Origin: an uncultured Flavobacteriales bacterium
Lineage (GTDB): Bacteria > Bacteroidota > Bacteroidia > Flavobacteriales_D > Sanyastnellaceae
Reading direction: 5' to 3'
Assembly: GCA_905480095.1 (NCBI GenBank)
Contig: CAJQPF010000025.1
Location: 1 to 58,169 of the forward strand
Length of the DNA: 58,169 bases
The notes beneath the pieces were generated by a model. That model searched no databases and was not told the DNA's origin. It was given only the letters and a program-made list of their open reading frames with translations. Shown in pieces: positions 16,915 through 26,984 of the stretch; the stretch's first letter is position 1, and each line of letters begins with the position of its first letter. The translations under genes and the position numbers were made by a program.

Positions 16915-18132
16915 ATGGATACAGGACGAAAAGCCATTAAAGCATTAGCTAAAGAAGCGGCCCTATTGCCGCAAGAGGAACTGCTCCAAGTAAAGGCGGG
17001 TCAGGAAAGATTTACAATTGGCATTCCAAAAGAAACAAGCCTCCAAGAAAAGAGAGTGGCATTGGTGCCTGAAGCCGTAGCGCTACTCGTCGCTCATGGT
17101 CATGAAGTATTGGTTGAATCTGAAGCGGGAATGTTGTCTCATTTTACGGATATCGACTACAGTGAGTCAGGTGCAAGAATTATTTATGATAGAAAGCAGG
17201 TCTTTCAGGCTGGTTTGGTCTTAAAGGTTGAGCCACCTTCTGTTGAGGAAGTGGGTATGATGTCTCGCGGATCAACGCTTGTAAGTGCGCTTCAGCTAAG
17301 CGTTCAGAGTGAAAATTTACTTGAAGAGTTAAGTAAAAAGAAGATTACAGCAATTGCTTGGGATTATTTAAAGAATAAAAACGGACTTTTTCCTATGGTG
17401 CGTGCGATGGGTGAAATCGCTGGAAATGTGTCAATTCTCATTGCCGGGGCCTTGCTTTCAGGAGAGAAAAGCCGTGGTACTCTGCTGGGAGGCATTAGTG
17501 GCGTCAGGCCATGCGAAGTCGTCATATTGGGCGCTGGTACTGTGGGTGAGTTTGCTGCAAGAGCAGCGATGGGTTTGGGTGCACATGTGAAGATCTTTGA
17601 TGACAGACAGCATCGGTTGGTTCGTGTTCAACAGAGTTTGGGGGCCAGGGTGTGGACGTCAACGATACAGCCTTCGGTGTTAAATCAAGCGTTAAAAACA
17701 GCAGATGTTGCGATCGGGGCGTTGCGAGGAGAAAGCCAAAGAACTCCTGTAGTTGTAAGTGAACCCATGGTAAGCTCGATGAAAGAAGGTGCTGTCATTA
17801 TCGATGTGAGTATTGACAAAGGTGGATGCTTTGAAACATCGCGGATGACCAGCCACGAAAACCCCACTTTTGTTCAGCATGACGTCATTCACTACTGTGT
17901 TCCTAACATCGCTTCAAGCGTATCTGGAACAGCAAGTCAGGCACTAAGTAACATCCTCGCACCATTCATTTTAGGCGTCGTCTCTGATGGAGGTCTTGTT
18001 CCTTCTATTAGAAGCTCAAATATTGTGAAGTCAGGCATTTACATGTATAAAGGAGTGATTACACATCAAGGGATCGCTGAAGAACGAGGTCTTTCTTATA
18101 AAGAATTAGATCTTCTCCTTGCGGCGTATTGA
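16915..18132 (+). CDS. ald: Alanine dehydrogenase / pyridine nucleotide transhydrogenase-type protein
   Basis: Alanine dehydrogenase interconverts L-alanine and pyruvate with NAD. The 405-residue protein has the AlaDh_PNT N-terminal domain (GIPKETSLQEKRVALVPEA, about 36-54, and LKVEPPS with Lys104), a Rossmann NAD-binding fold (VILGAGTVGEFAARAA, GxGxxG at 206-211), and the substrate-site Asp301 in SIDKGGCFETS. The canonical catalytic His, which follows a Leu in the YLHLA motif of studied enzymes, is Gln127 here (ALQLS). I recall this same difference in Bacteroidota proteins encoded downstream of porX-tsaE, so they may be a distinct subfamily, and the enzyme name should be treated with caution. 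The start at 16915 follows tsaE by 30 bp. Confidence 0.8.
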   Translation: MDTGRKAIKALAKEAALLPQEELLQVKAGQERFTIGIPKETSLQEKRVALVPEAVALLVAHGHEVLVESEAGMLSHFTDIDYSESGARIIYDRKQVFQAGLVLKVEPPSVEEVGMMSRGSTLVSALQLSVQSENLLEELSKKKITAIAWDYLKNKNGLFPMVRAMGEIAGNVSILIAGALLSGEKSRGTLLGGISGVRPCEVVILGAGTVGEFAARAAMGLGAHVKIFDDRQHRLVRVQQSLGARVWTSTIQPSVLNQALKTADVAIGALRGESQRTPVVVSEPMVSSMKEGAVIIDVSIDKGGCFETSRMTSHENPTFVQHDVIHYCVPNIASSVSGTASQALSNILAPFILGVVSDGGLVPSIRSSNIVKSGIYMYKGVITHQGIAEERGLSYKELDLLLAAY

Positions 18133-18171
18133 TCCATCAGTTTGTGTCTGACATCACGGGTGAGAATGATT

Positions 18172-20802
18172 TTATTTTCCGCCCACAACTTTTCTTATCT
18201 CGTGAAGTTTCATGAGTGCATCTAGCGGGGTAAGGTTGTCAATGTCGATATCTAACAATTGATCACGAACACCCTCAAGTGCAGGGTCGTCCAGTTGAAA
18301 AAAGCTCATCTGCACGCCATCTTCAGATTGTGTATTTGAAGAACCCGGAAGCTTCACGGGGTCGACTGTGGGGCCTGTCTGCGTTTCGGATCTGTCTCGC
18401 TTGTGTTCTTCTAATTTCACAAGGACTTCTTCTGCTCGGCGAACAAGGCTTCGCGGCATGCCTGCAAGTTTTGCCACATTAATTCCGAAACTGTGATTTG
18501 AACCTCCAGCGACAAGCTTTCTGAGAAATACGATCTTTCCGCCAACTTCTCGAACACTTACGTTGTAATTTCTTATCCTAGGAAAGATGGCTTGCATCTC
18601 ATTGAGTTCGTGGTAGTGCGTTGCAAATAATGTGAGAGGTCTTAATTTATCTGCCCCATGTAGATACTCCGCAATGGCCCATGCGATGCTTACACCGTCG
18701 TATGTGCTTGTGCCTCGTCCGATCTCATCAAGAAGAACCAAACTCCGATCTGTGACATTGTTAAGTATCGATGCGGTTTCGTTCATCTCCACCATAAACG
18801 TAGATTCTCCACTTGAGATATTGTCAGAGGCACCGACGCGCGTAAAGATGCGGTCTAGTATCCCGAGTTCCGCACTTCTTGCTGGAACGAAACTGCCACA
18901 TTGCGCCATCAGAGAGATAAGTGCTGTTTGTCTGAGGAGCGCACTTTTACCAGCCATATTTGGCCCGGTAATCATTAATATTTGCGCGTTTTCTGGATTG
19001 AGCGTAAGGTCGTTTGCCACGTACGATTCGCCCAAAGGAAGTTGCCGTTCAATCACTGGATGACGACCTCCAACGATGCTAATGCCATGCGATTCCTTCA
19101 TTCTCGGTCGTGTATATCCGAAATCTGTAGCCACTTCTGCAAAACTGACCAGCACATCTGTTGCTCCTATGGCCCTGGCGTTTGTGATTAATTCAGTGGT
19201 GTTTTTTACAGTCTCTGATACAAGAGATTCATACAGGCGTTGCTCCATATACAGCGCCTTGTCTTTTGCGTCTAGAATACGTGTTTCCAGTTCTTTAAGC
19301 TCTTCTGTAATATACCTTTCAGCTTGGGTCAGGGTTTGCTTCCTGATCCATGCTTCAGGCACTTTATCCTTATGTGCATGCCTGACTTCCAGATAGTATC
19401 CGAAAACATTGTTAAAGCCTATCTTGAGGGAACTTATTCCTGTGATCCCTGTTTCCCGGATACGGATCGCTTCAAGTGCTTTGTCACTTTCAAAGGCCAA
19501 ACTTCTAATTTCATCAAGTCCTGCATCAACGCCTGCTTTGATTACCGCCCCTTTGCCGACTTGTGGTGGTGCATCATCTTCTAATTCCTCGGTCAGTCTT
19601 TTTAGCAGGACATCACAAGGTGAAAGACGCTCCAATGTTGGAATTAGGGCCTCCTCCCCAGCCGTCACTTCTGCAATCATGAGTACCGCTTCAAGTCCGC
19701 GTCGAACTTGGACGAGTTCCCGTGGATTAATTCGGGCAGAACTGGCTTTTGAAGCCAGGCGCTCCAAATCTCCAACGCCAGATAGTATTTTCTTCAATTG
19801 ACTCTGCAGTTGTTCGTCCTCAGATAAAACTGAAACAGCATTCTGTCTCAATTGAATTTCCTCAATATCCGTAAGGGGCATCACCAACCATCTCCTCATC
19901 ATTCGCGCACCCATAGGCGTCGATGTTCGATCAATGTTGTCAGCGAGTGACTGTCCATCGGGGTGAGTGGGGTAGAGAAGCTCCAGATTCCTTACCGTAA
20001 ATCGATCAAGCCACATCCCATCTTGCTCCCTCAACCTTTTCACCCCTTGAAGATGCCCAAGTTTTGTGTGATGTGTAAATTCCAAATACTGAAGAATGAC
20101 GCCTGCGGCAATCTTTGCTAAAGGTGCATCATCTAGTCCAAAGCCTTTCAGTGAGGTCGTTCCAAACTGACCATGTAGTTTTTCGGTCGCAAATTCCTCG
20201 GAAAAGACCCAATCATCGAGTTTAGAGATTGGCGTATCATCTCCGAATAAGGATTTTAAATCATTTTCATATTGTTTTTGGCATACCCACTCCTTTGGAT
20301 TAAGACTCTTCAACAGCCTATCAATCCAATCAGAATCCCCCTCTGCCGCCATAAATTCGCCTGTTGAGATATCGAGAAATGCGATCCCACACCCTTTTCT
20401 AGTCCAGTGTATCGCTGCCAGATAATGGTTCTCGCTAGATGTGAGGACCTGATCGTGCATGACAACACCTGGCGTCACCAATTCTGTCACACCTCTCTTC
20501 ACAAGCCCCTTTGCCTGCTTAGGATCTTCAAGTTGATCACAAACGGCAACCTTCAACCCAGAGCGAACTAATTTAGGAAGATAATTGTCTAAAGAATGAT
20601 GAGGAAACCCTGCGAGTTCGATCTCCGAAGCACTTCCACTTCCACGTTTGGTCAAAATAATATTGAGGACACGGGCAGTCACAACGGCATCTTCTCCGAA
20701 GGTTTCGTAAAAATCTCCTACACGAAAAAGCAAAATGGTATCCGGATGTTTTTCCTTAATCCGATTGTATTGCTTCATCAAAGGTGTAACCTTACCTGCC
20801 AC
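18172..20802 (-). CDS. mutS: DNA mismatch repair protein MutS
   Basis: MutS recognises mismatches and small loops and starts repair with MutL. The 876-residue protein has the mismatch-contact motif in VGDFYETFG (Phe31, Glu33), connector, lever and clamp domains, and the ABC-type ATPase with Walker A at about 613-620 (GPNMAGKSALLRQ), VGASDNISSGESTFMVEM, and Walker B with the signature DEIGRGTSTYDG (about 692-703). The C-terminal tail (MSFFQLDDP, residues preceding a short helical region) resembles the MutS dimerisation region. Length is normal. It converges with ald (39 bp gap). No mutL is nearby. Confidence 0.97.
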   Translation of the reverse strand: MAGKVTPLMKQYNRIKEKHPDTILLFRVGDFYETFGEDAVVTARVLNIILTKRGSGSASEIELAGFPHHSLDNYLPKLVRSGLKVAVCDQLEDPKQAKGLVKRGVTELVTPGVVMHDQVLTSSENHYLAAIHWTRKGCGIAFLDISTGEFMAAEGDSDWIDRLLKSLNPKEWVCQKQYENDLKSLFGDDTPISKLDDWVFSEEFATEKLHGQFGTTSLKGFGLDDAPLAKIAAGVILQYLEFTHHTKLGHLQGVKRLREQDGMWLDRFTVRNLELLYPTHPDGQSLADNIDRTSTPMGARMMRRWLVMPLTDIEEIQLRQNAVSVLSEDEQLQSQLKKILSGVGDLERLASKASSARINPRELVQVRRGLEAVLMIAEVTAGEEALIPTLERLSPCDVLLKRLTEELEDDAPPQVGKGAVIKAGVDAGLDEIRSLAFESDKALEAIRIRETGITGISSLKIGFNNVFGYYLEVRHAHKDKVPEAWIRKQTLTQAERYITEELKELETRILDAKDKALYMEQRLYESLVSETVKNTTELITNARAIGATDVLVSFAEVATDFGYTRPRMKESHGISIVGGRHPVIERQLPLGESYVANDLTLNPENAQILMITGPNMAGKSALLRQTALISLMAQCGSFVPARSAELGILDRIFTRVGASDNISSGESTFMVEMNETASILNNVTDRSLVLLDEIGRGTSTYDGVSIAWAIAEYLHGADKLRPLTLFATHYHELNEMQAIFPRIRNYNVSVREVGGKIVFLRKLVAGGSNHSFGINVAKLAGMPRSLVRRAEEVLVKLEEHKRDRSETQTGPTVDPVKLPGSSNTQSEDGVQMSFFQLDDPALEGVRDQLLDIDIDNLTPLDALMKLHEIRKVVGGK

Positions 20803-20909
20803 GTCTTCTTTTGTTTAGAATAGTAGTGACCAAATTAGAAAGGAATCTCCCCTACAACACCTCTGTTTGTATAATGATTGTTCACAAGTGACAAACAATT
20901 GGCGGGTAT

Positions 20910-22133
20910 CTATGCCACTTTTAATTCTTGAGATGCAATATTCCCCTTGTGACCTTCGCAGTATTTTCTGTCTACGACGAGTTCTTTCACATCGCTACTT
21001 GGAAGTTCATACATATCGTCTGTAAGAACCGTCTCAAGGATTCCTCTCAATCCACGTGCCCCAAGCTTAAATTTTAACGCTTGTTCAACGATCCAATCTA
21101 AGGCGTCCGCTTTAAATTTTAATTCAATATTATCTAGACTGAATAGATGTATGTACTGCTTGATAATCGCATTCTTGGGCTCAGTGAGGATGCGCCTCAA
21201 CGCTTGCCCATCTAGGGTATTTAAGTGAGTGAGTACAGGGAATCTACCTACAAGCTCAGGAATTAAACCGAAACTTCTTAAGTCTGAAGGCGCTATGTGA
21301 GAAAGAATGTTCTCACCTTTATTTTCTGCACCTTTGCTCTTGAATCCAATTGTAGATCTGCTGATACGACGTTCTATGTGATTCTCAATTCCTGAAAAGG
21401 CGCCTCCACAAATAAAGAGAATGTTCTGGGTGTTGACTGTAATCAGCTTTTGTTCTGGGTGCTTTCGACCTCCTTGCGGGGGGACATGTACATCTGTTCC
21501 TTCAAGCAGTTTCAGTAAAGCTTGTTGAACGCCCTCTCCACTTACATCTCTCGTGATTGATGCATTGTCACTCTTTCGAGCAATTTTATCGATTTCATCG
21601 ATAAAGATGATCCCTCTCTCAGCCGATTCAACATCAAAGTCTGCAGTTTGTAGAAGTCTTGACAGCACACTTTCTACATCTTCACCAACATAGCCCGCTT
21701 CTGTCAAAACAGTAGCGTCTGCGATACAAAATGGAACATCTAGCATCCGAGCTATTGTTTTTGCCAGCAGTGTTTTTCCAGTTCCTGTCTCGCCGACAAG
21801 AATGACATTTGACTTGTCAAGTTCCACTTCGCAATCATCTGTCGGGGGATTGAGAAGGCGTTTGTAATGGTTATATACTGCAACTGAAAGTGTTCTTTTT
21901 GCCTTTTCCTGTCCAATGACATACTCATCGATGTGTGCGTTTATCTCGACGGGTTTCTTGAGCTTTAACTCGAGCTTTTCGACCACATTCTTGTCACTTT
22001 CGTCCTGAACAATTGTATCGGCTTCCTTCACACAACTTTCACAGATATGCCCTGAAATTCCTGCAATCAGGATTTCTACATTCTCTTTTTCCCTTCCGCA
22101 AAAGGAACAAACAGCGTCTATTTCTTTTGCCAT
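20910..22133 (-). CDS. clpX: ATP-dependent Clp protease ATP-binding subunit ClpX
   Basis: ClpX is a AAA+ unfoldase that feeds proteins to ClpP. The 407-residue protein begins with a zinc-binding domain ([17 protein letters not shown] then CESC; Cys9, Cys12, Cys32, Cys35 by pattern), then Walker A ([12 protein letters not shown]), Walker B ([11 protein letters not shown]), the pore-loop segment ([10 protein letters not shown]), and a C-terminal small domain with [10 protein letters not shown]. It lies downstream of clpP with a 30-bp gap, the usual bacterial order tig-clpP-clpX. No feature looks abnormal. Confidence 0.97.
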   Translation of the reverse strand: MAKEIDAVCSFCGREKENVEILIAGISGHICESCVKEADTIVQDESDKNVVEKLELKLKKPVEINAHIDEYVIGQEKAKRTLSVAVYNHYKRLLNPPTDDCEVELDKSNVILVGETGTGKTLLAKTIARMLDVPFCIADATVLTEAGYVGEDVESVLSRLLQTADFDVESAERGIIFIDEIDKIARKSDNASITRDVSGEGVQQALLKLLEGTDVHVPPQGGRKHPEQKLITVNTQNILFICGGAFSGIENHIERRISRSTIGFKSKGAENKGENILSHIAPSDLRSFGLIPELVGRFPVLTHLNTLDGQALRRILTEPKNAIIKQYIHLFSLDNIELKFKADALDWIVEQALKFKLGARGLRGILETVLTDDMYELPSSDVKELVVDRKYCEGHKGNIASQELKVA

Positions 22134-22163
22134 CTCACTCTCAGATTTTTCTCATAAATGATC

Positions 22164-22841
22164 TTATTGACGACTCAGTACTTCATCAATCATTCCATAA
22201 TTCTTAGCTTCTTCAGCCGTCATCCAGTAATCTCTGTCACTGTCCTTCCAAACATCGTCGTATTTCTTGCCGCTGTGTTTCGCGATAATTTCGTAAAGCT
22301 CTTTTTTAAGCTTTTGAATTTCACGTGCTGTAATTTCTATGTCAGATGCCTGTCCTCTTGCACCACCTAAGGGTTGGTGGATCATGATGCGACTGTGCTT
22401 CAGACCGGTACGTTTGCCAGCTGCACCACCGCACAGAAGAACCGCGCCCATAGACGCAGCCATGCCAGTGCATATCGTTGCAATGTCAGGACGGATGTAC
22501 TGCATTGTATCGTAAATCCCCAAACCAGCGTAGACACTTCCGCCTGGGGAGTTAATGTAAATTTGAATGTCTTTTTTCGGGTCGGTTGACTCGAGAAACA
22601 ACAGTTGCGCTTGAATAATGTTGGCGATGTAATCATCCACACCCGTTCCCATAAAAATGATTCGATCTGCCATTAAACGAGAGAAGACGTCCACTTCACG
22701 AAATGGCATTGCTCTCTCCTCAATAACTGTACGGGTCATATTCTCAGGGCCGTATGCAGACGATATGAAATCCCCAACAGTGTGGCTACTTAATCCCTGA
22801 TCTTTGACGGCAAACTTTAAAAATTCTTTACGATTGTTCAT
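22164..22841 (-). CDS. clpP: ATP-dependent Clp protease proteolytic subunit ClpP
   Basis: ClpP forms the proteolytic barrel of the Clp system. The 225-residue protein contains the catalytic Ser in [13 protein letters not shown], the catalytic His in [11 protein letters not shown], and a conserved late Asp in the [11 protein letters not shown] segment. The N-terminus carries a short extension of about 25 residues before the usual start region, which may be a propeptide. It is between tig (upstream by 113 bp) and clpX, a standard operon. Confidence 0.97.
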   Translation of the reverse strand: MNNRKEFLKFAVKDQGLSSHTVGDFISSAYGPENMTRTVIEERAMPFREVDVFSRLMADRIIFMGTGVDDYIANIIQAQLLFLESTDPKKDIQIYINSPGGSVYAGLGIYDTMQYIRPDIATICTGMAASMGAVLLCGGAAGKRTGLKHSRIMIHQPLGGARGQASDIEITAREIQKLKKELYEIIAKHSGKKYDDVWKDSDRDYWMTAEEAKNYGMIDEVLSRQ

Positions 22842-22954
22842 GGTGCTTGATAATATGTCTGCAATTTAGTCTTCAACACTTGATTTAAGACACATGTTTT
22901 CCTCGGATATTCACAAACGATAGATTGTAATCTATCGTTGAATACCTACATAAA

Positions 22955-24310
22955 TTATTTAACAGCTGCGGCAAGTTCAGAGAACTTTTCATAAGACACC
23001 GACTTGTCCTTAATGCTGACTTGCGTTTTTAGATAATCCACGACCTTTCGTTCGATAATGACATCTGCAATCTTTCTTCTCTCGTCTTCTTTTGCAAGAA
23101 CGCCTTTCGCCACTTGGTCCATCGCTTCTTCATCTAAAGGCATGCCATACTGAGCATACTGAGCGCCGACGAATTTACGCGCCTCAGACTCCAGTTCATC
23201 CGCTGTAATCTTCATCTCCTGATCCTTCATGACTGTTTGTTGGAGCAATTGCCATCTCAAAGAATCAGCATATCCTGCAAACTCGCTTTCGATCTGTTCT
23301 TCAGTGACGGGTTTGTCATTAGAAAGCTTAATCCAGCGCTTTAAAAACACTTCAGGAAGAGGAATCTTCATGTACTCGATCAAGTCCACAATAAATCGAC
23401 GTCGAAAGACCCATTCAGCATCTCTGTCGAAATGACCTTCAAGATCTTTTTCGATGCGAGATCGGAAATCCTTTTCATCTTTTACTTCACCCTGTGGATA
23501 AATTTTGTCATACAATGACTGCCCTACTTCATGGGGATTCAGTCTTTTAATCTCTTCAACAGTAAATTTAAAATCACCCTTCAAAGCGTGAGCCTGCTCA
23601 TGTGAAATCCCAAGCATTTTGCCTAAGTCATCATGGTTCTTACTCACTTTATGAGGGTCCACCACGATGTCCGATCCTATCGAGAGCCCTATAAGCTTGT
23701 TTTTTGTTGATTTGTCGTCAGTGAATTCAATTGAAATAGAGCTTTTGTTTGTAATTCCTCCTTCCAACTGCGCGCCACTTTCTTCAAGTTGAACAAATGT
23801 TCCAATGAGCATATCTTTTTCCTCAGATGACTCCACATCGCTGACCGTACCGTGCTGACGTTGCATGTCAAGGACACGGTTGTCGATGGCTTTTTTGTCA
23901 ACGGGAATGGTGTGTCTTGTAAACCGAGCTCTCCAACCGAATTTTAAATCTACCTCTGGAGCGAGGCCCAATTCATACGTAAACGTAAAATCGTCGGGAT
24001 TATCCCAATCCCCATTTTCTTCTTTTTCTTCTGATGGAATAGGGTTTCCTAAAACATGAAGTTTGTTTTCCGTAATGTGCTTTTGAAGGCTCTCACTCAA
24101 AAGTTTATTGAGCTCATCCGCCAAGACAGTTTTACCATACTGCTTTTTCACAATGTCCATTGGAACCTTTCCTTTTCTGAACCCTGGCATCACAATTTGT
24201 TTGCGTTGGTGTTGCAGAATCTTCTCACATCGTCCTTCGTAATCCTGTTTTTCTAATTTAACAGTGACTTGCGCTCTAAGCGCATCAATAGGTTCCTGGG
24301 TAATATTCAT
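22955..24310 (-). CDS. tig: Trigger factor (ribosome-associated chaperone)
   Basis: Trigger factor binds nascent chains at the ribosome exit tunnel. The 451-residue protein has the N-terminal ribosome-binding domain with the signature MPGFRKGKVPMDIVKKQYG (GFRxGxxP), a central region in the PPIase position, and a helical C-terminal chaperone domain (about 280-451). The central PPIase part does not show the usual FKBP-type core clearly, a common feature in Bacteroidota trigger factors. It follows tRNA-Leu by 38 bp on the same strand and precedes clpP. Confidence 0.93.
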   Translation of the reverse strand: MNITQEPIDALRAQVTVKLEKQDYEGRCEKILQHQRKQIVMPGFRKGKVPMDIVKKQYGKTVLADELNKLLSESLQKHITENKLHVLGNPIPSEEKEENGDWDNPDDFTFTYELGLAPEVDLKFGWRARFTRHTIPVDKKAIDNRVLDMQRQHGTVSDVESSEEKDMLIGTFVQLEESGAQLEGGITNKSSISIEFTDDKSTKNKLIGLSIGSDIVVDPHKVSKNHDDLGKMLGISHEQAHALKGDFKFTVEEIKRLNPHEVGQSLYDKIYPQGEVKDEKDFRSRIEKDLEGHFDRDAEWVFRRRFIVDLIEYMKIPLPEVFLKRWIKLSNDKPVTEEQIESEFAGYADSLRWQLLQQTVMKDQEMKITADELESEARKFVGAQYAQYGMPLDEEAMDQVAKGVLAKEDERRKIADVIIERKVVDYLKTQVSIKDKSVSYEKFSELAAAVK

Positions 24311-24348
24311 GGCGTTCTAATATAGAATCTGCCCGTTGTTTGGAATTG

Positions 24349-24430
<82 letters not shown>

Positions 24431-24446
24431 ATTCCAAATCGGGGCG

Positions 24447-24473
24447 CAAATATAGGACCAAGGAGCGTAACAA
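24447..24473 (-). promoter_or_regulatory. Predicted promoter for tRNA-Leu and tig
   Basis: On the minus strand, TTG (471-473) and TATATTTG (447-454) are separated by 16 bp; the second is a perfect match to the Bacteroidota -7 box TAnnTTTG. The predicted transcription start is about 10 bp before the tRNA, at about 24440. Because the tRNA and tig are only 38 bp apart with no clear terminator, this promoter probably drives both. Confidence 0.6.
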
Positions 24474-24545
24474 CACTAATAAATTTATAGCGAACACTTG
24501 TTTGTTTGTTTTCAAGGTGTTTCCTTGAGATCGCACCTTGCCAAG

Positions 24546-25292
24546 ATGAAAGTTCAAGGTGTAAATAGTGCTGTAATTGTGAGGGTCTGTTCCGTTTACC
24601 TTGTTCTTATTTGTCCTTCGATTTTCATCGCTCAAAGTGAGATTCAGTCATCCTTACGCACGGACTTTGTGTTGTCTGACACATTTGATTGGCGGATACG
24701 TGGAGAACAGATCATTTGGGGGGCCAAATTACACGCATTCAATATCGAAAAAACCATCAAGTCAATTCCGGGTTCTAGAGTAGGGGGGAGTTGGTGCGGA
24801 TGGGAAGCGTGGAACAGGAGTGAGGTTTGGTGGGGCCATGAGAAACTTATAGGTGTTGTAGAAGAGAATATTGTGATGTATGGTTGGCTTCATTTAGGTG
24901 TGCAATTAGAGGTCTTGACAGAATTACACACACGCGATTGTCGCATGTTATCCAGTACAGGCGTAACAACAACTTTTCCATCTGGCAGGTGTTCCTTGAT
25001 GATTTCACCGGATGTGATGGGTATAGAATGGCCTTGGCATGTGTCGGGGTTAATCACCCCACCCAACACGCATGGCTTTCAAGTTGGGTTAGGCATGAAA
25101 TCAAGTTTATATGGCAGGGATTGGCATCTTCTTGTGGGTGGTAGATTAGACAAGTTAAATGCTCACTTGATGGTTGAGGGACCAGATTTGAGAATTTCTT
25201 GTACGCTTATTCTTTATGGATCATTCACGAAGTCTCTCAGTCATCGATATGGCGCGTTTGGTGGAAATTCTCAATGGATGGTGTCGTGGTAA
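24546..25292 (+). CDS. Secreted protein of unknown function, paired with a barrel-like protein
   Basis: I do not recognise a family. The ATG at 24546 (MKVQGVNSAVIVRVCSVYL) gives a 248-residue protein with an N-terminal signal peptide (about 1-28, ending near IFIAQS). An earlier start at 24498 would precede the signal peptide. The mature part is rich in Trp, Gly and Arg, with alternating hydrophobic stretches (WHVSGLITPPNTHGFQVGLGM, WHLLVGGRLDKLNAHLMVEG) suggesting beta-strands, so it may be a small periplasmic or outer-membrane protein. Its end overlaps the start of the next gene by 19 bp, so the two are almost certainly translated together. Confidence 0.6.
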   Translation: MKVQGVNSAVIVRVCSVYLVLICPSIFIAQSEIQSSLRTDFVLSDTFDWRIRGEQIIWGAKLHAFNIEKTIKSIPGSRVGGSWCGWEAWNRSEVWWGHEKLIGVVEENIVMYGWLHLGVQLEVLTELHTRDCRMLSSTGVTTTFPSGRCSLMISPDVMGIEWPWHVSGLITPPNTHGFQVGLGMKSSLYGRDWHLLVGGRLDKLNAHLMVEGPDLRISCTLILYGSFTKSLSHRYGAFGGNSQWMVSW

Positions 25293-26941
25293 GAAAAAAA
25301 GTGACATTGCTTTTATGGTTGTTTTTTGCAATTGGTTTGTTTGACAATGGCCTTTTGTCTCAGTCTATTTTGGCCATCAATAAGTTGCTTATACCTGCCA
25401 TAGAAGAAGGTTGGATGGAAGTGTCGGATGCTGAATGCATCAGGCTTCATTTAGAAAAGTATGGTTGGCCTTTGGTTCCAGAAGAGGTTTGGGCGATCTC
25501 TGGATTAAGACCAGAATGTTCCGAAATACTATCAAAAAGAGAAAAGTGGAGAACATGGTGTGAGTGGGGAAAAGAAGAAGCTTCGGGAGAAACGTACAAA
25601 CCTCAACTGAGTCAAGTGAAATCAAGTGTTGTGGGGCAGGTTGATTTAAATGAGGAGGAATATGTGGGTTCTAATGTGGGGTGCATCGCGCGGTTTAAGG
25701 GAGGAAATTGGGGATTCGTTGCTGAGCGAGATGTAGGAGAGCTTGGGATAGATTTTATCGGAGGATATATTCAAGGGACAGGACCTCAAGGGGTCGCCTG
25801 GATTTTAGGTGACCATCGTGTTCATTGGGGCTCAGGCGCAATAATTAACAGGTATGACCCATTTCAATCCATGAGGTCTCCCCATAGATTAGGTCAAGTG
25901 AGTAGAGGCTTTGATGGTGTGTATTCAGGAGATGGCTCTCCTTTTCGACGCGGATTAGCTGTTCGCAAAAACATGGGTTTATGGTGGTTTGCATCTTCAT
26001 TGGATTCACAAAAGAGAGCATTTACTCAGAATGCATTGTCTGAATTTACGTGGTTTGATACGGGCCTCCACCGAGATCAAAATGAACTCAATAGACCCGT
26101 GATTGGTGTCAATAGATTTGGGTTTTCTGCATTTCGCGTGAATAAATTGTTCCAAATTGGTTTTATAGGTGAAATAGGCCAAACCGTTGGGTCTGCTTTC
26201 TCTGGGTTATTTGGCGCTGTGTTTCGCATGGAAAAAAATGCATTTAGTTTTGAAACAGAGGTAGGCCTTTTTAAAGGTGATTTCACGATGCATAATCGTG
26301 CAGTGCTTACAGCAAGTAGACATTTCTTTCTGTTTTATTCCTTCGATAAAACGAGTGTTCTTCATCCAGGAAGAAATTGGGGGGTGAAGACGGGTGCTGT
26401 AAATCAATGGCAGGGAATCGTTGGATTTTCTTTAGGCCCAGACAACAAACGGTTTGTGGTTAAATCTGAAATGGATCAAGGGCGTGCTTCGCTTCGATCG
26501 ACCATGAGTTGGAATCACCCGATTGTGAATGCGGGGAAGATTTCATCTAGACTTAGCATCGATTGTAACATTGAGGGGGGAGGGTCATTTGGTGCGAGAA
26601 TGAGGTGGGATTTGGATCTATTAAGATTGACGGCTGAATGTTATAAATCTTGGGACAGTACACCAGGTTTTGCTAGAGCCTTCAGGGTTGATGTTAAGAG
26701 ACGAAGATCAATGACGGTTGCCATAATGAATGGCGTTGTTGGTATGGAAGGCAGATTGTTCCAATTGCTTCCTACAGCACGAGGATACCGATTGTTTTCA
26801 GTAGGTGATCCGACATCTCGTGCAATATTTTCATTTGATATCATACCAGATCGGTTGGTTTTTTCGATTGAAAAGGTTTGGTCTGTTTGGGAAAACACAA
26901 CTTCAACACATCGAATCTCACTACGACTTGAAGGCAAGTGA
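25274..26941 (+). CDS. Outer-membrane barrel-like protein with degenerate helix-hairpin-helix region
   Basis: The ATG at 25274 gives 555 residues with a signal peptide (KVTLLLWLFFAIGLFDNGLLSQ). The segment after it (about 55-85, ending in HLEKYGWPLVPEEVWAISGL) resembles the second half of the helix-hairpin-helix modules in a Bacteroidota outer-membrane protein family; the usual repeated HHH units are reduced to this one recognisable stretch. The rest (residues about 150-555) has many alternating beta-type segments, Gly and aromatic residues, consistent with a beta-barrel. The function is unknown. It lies just upstream of efp and overlaps the preceding secreted-protein gene. Confidence 0.55.
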   Translation: MDGVVVRKKVTLLLWLFFAIGLFDNGLLSQSILAINKLLIPAIEEGWMEVSDAECIRLHLEKYGWPLVPEEVWAISGLRPECSEILSKREKWRTWCEWGKEEASGETYKPQLSQVKSSVVGQVDLNEEEYVGSNVGCIARFKGGNWGFVAERDVGELGIDFIGGYIQGTGPQGVAWILGDHRVHWGSGAIINRYDPFQSMRSPHRLGQVSRGFDGVYSGDGSPFRRGLAVRKNMGLWWFASSLDSQKRAFTQNALSEFTWFDTGLHRDQNELNRPVIGVNRFGFSAFRVNKLFQIGFIGEIGQTVGSAFSGLFGAVFRMEKNAFSFETEVGLFKGDFTMHNRAVLTASRHFFLFYSFDKTSVLHPGRNWGVKTGAVNQWQGIVGFSLGPDNKRFVVKSEMDQGRASLRSTMSWNHPIVNAGKISSRLSIDCNIEGGGSFGARMRWDLDLLRLTAECYKSWDSTPGFARAFRVDVKRRRSMTVAIMNGVVGMEGRLFQLLPTARGYRLFSVGDPTSRAIFSFDIIPDRLVFSIEKVWSVWENTTSTHRISLRLEGK

Positions 26942-26984
26942 TGGTAGATGTATCTTGCAGACTCATATGAATTCAAATTGACCT

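Noticed and set aside
24546..26941. The two overlapping genes as one gene split by a frameshift
   Set aside because: Both products have their own signal peptides and the overlap is only 19 bp with a good ATG, so they are two genes.
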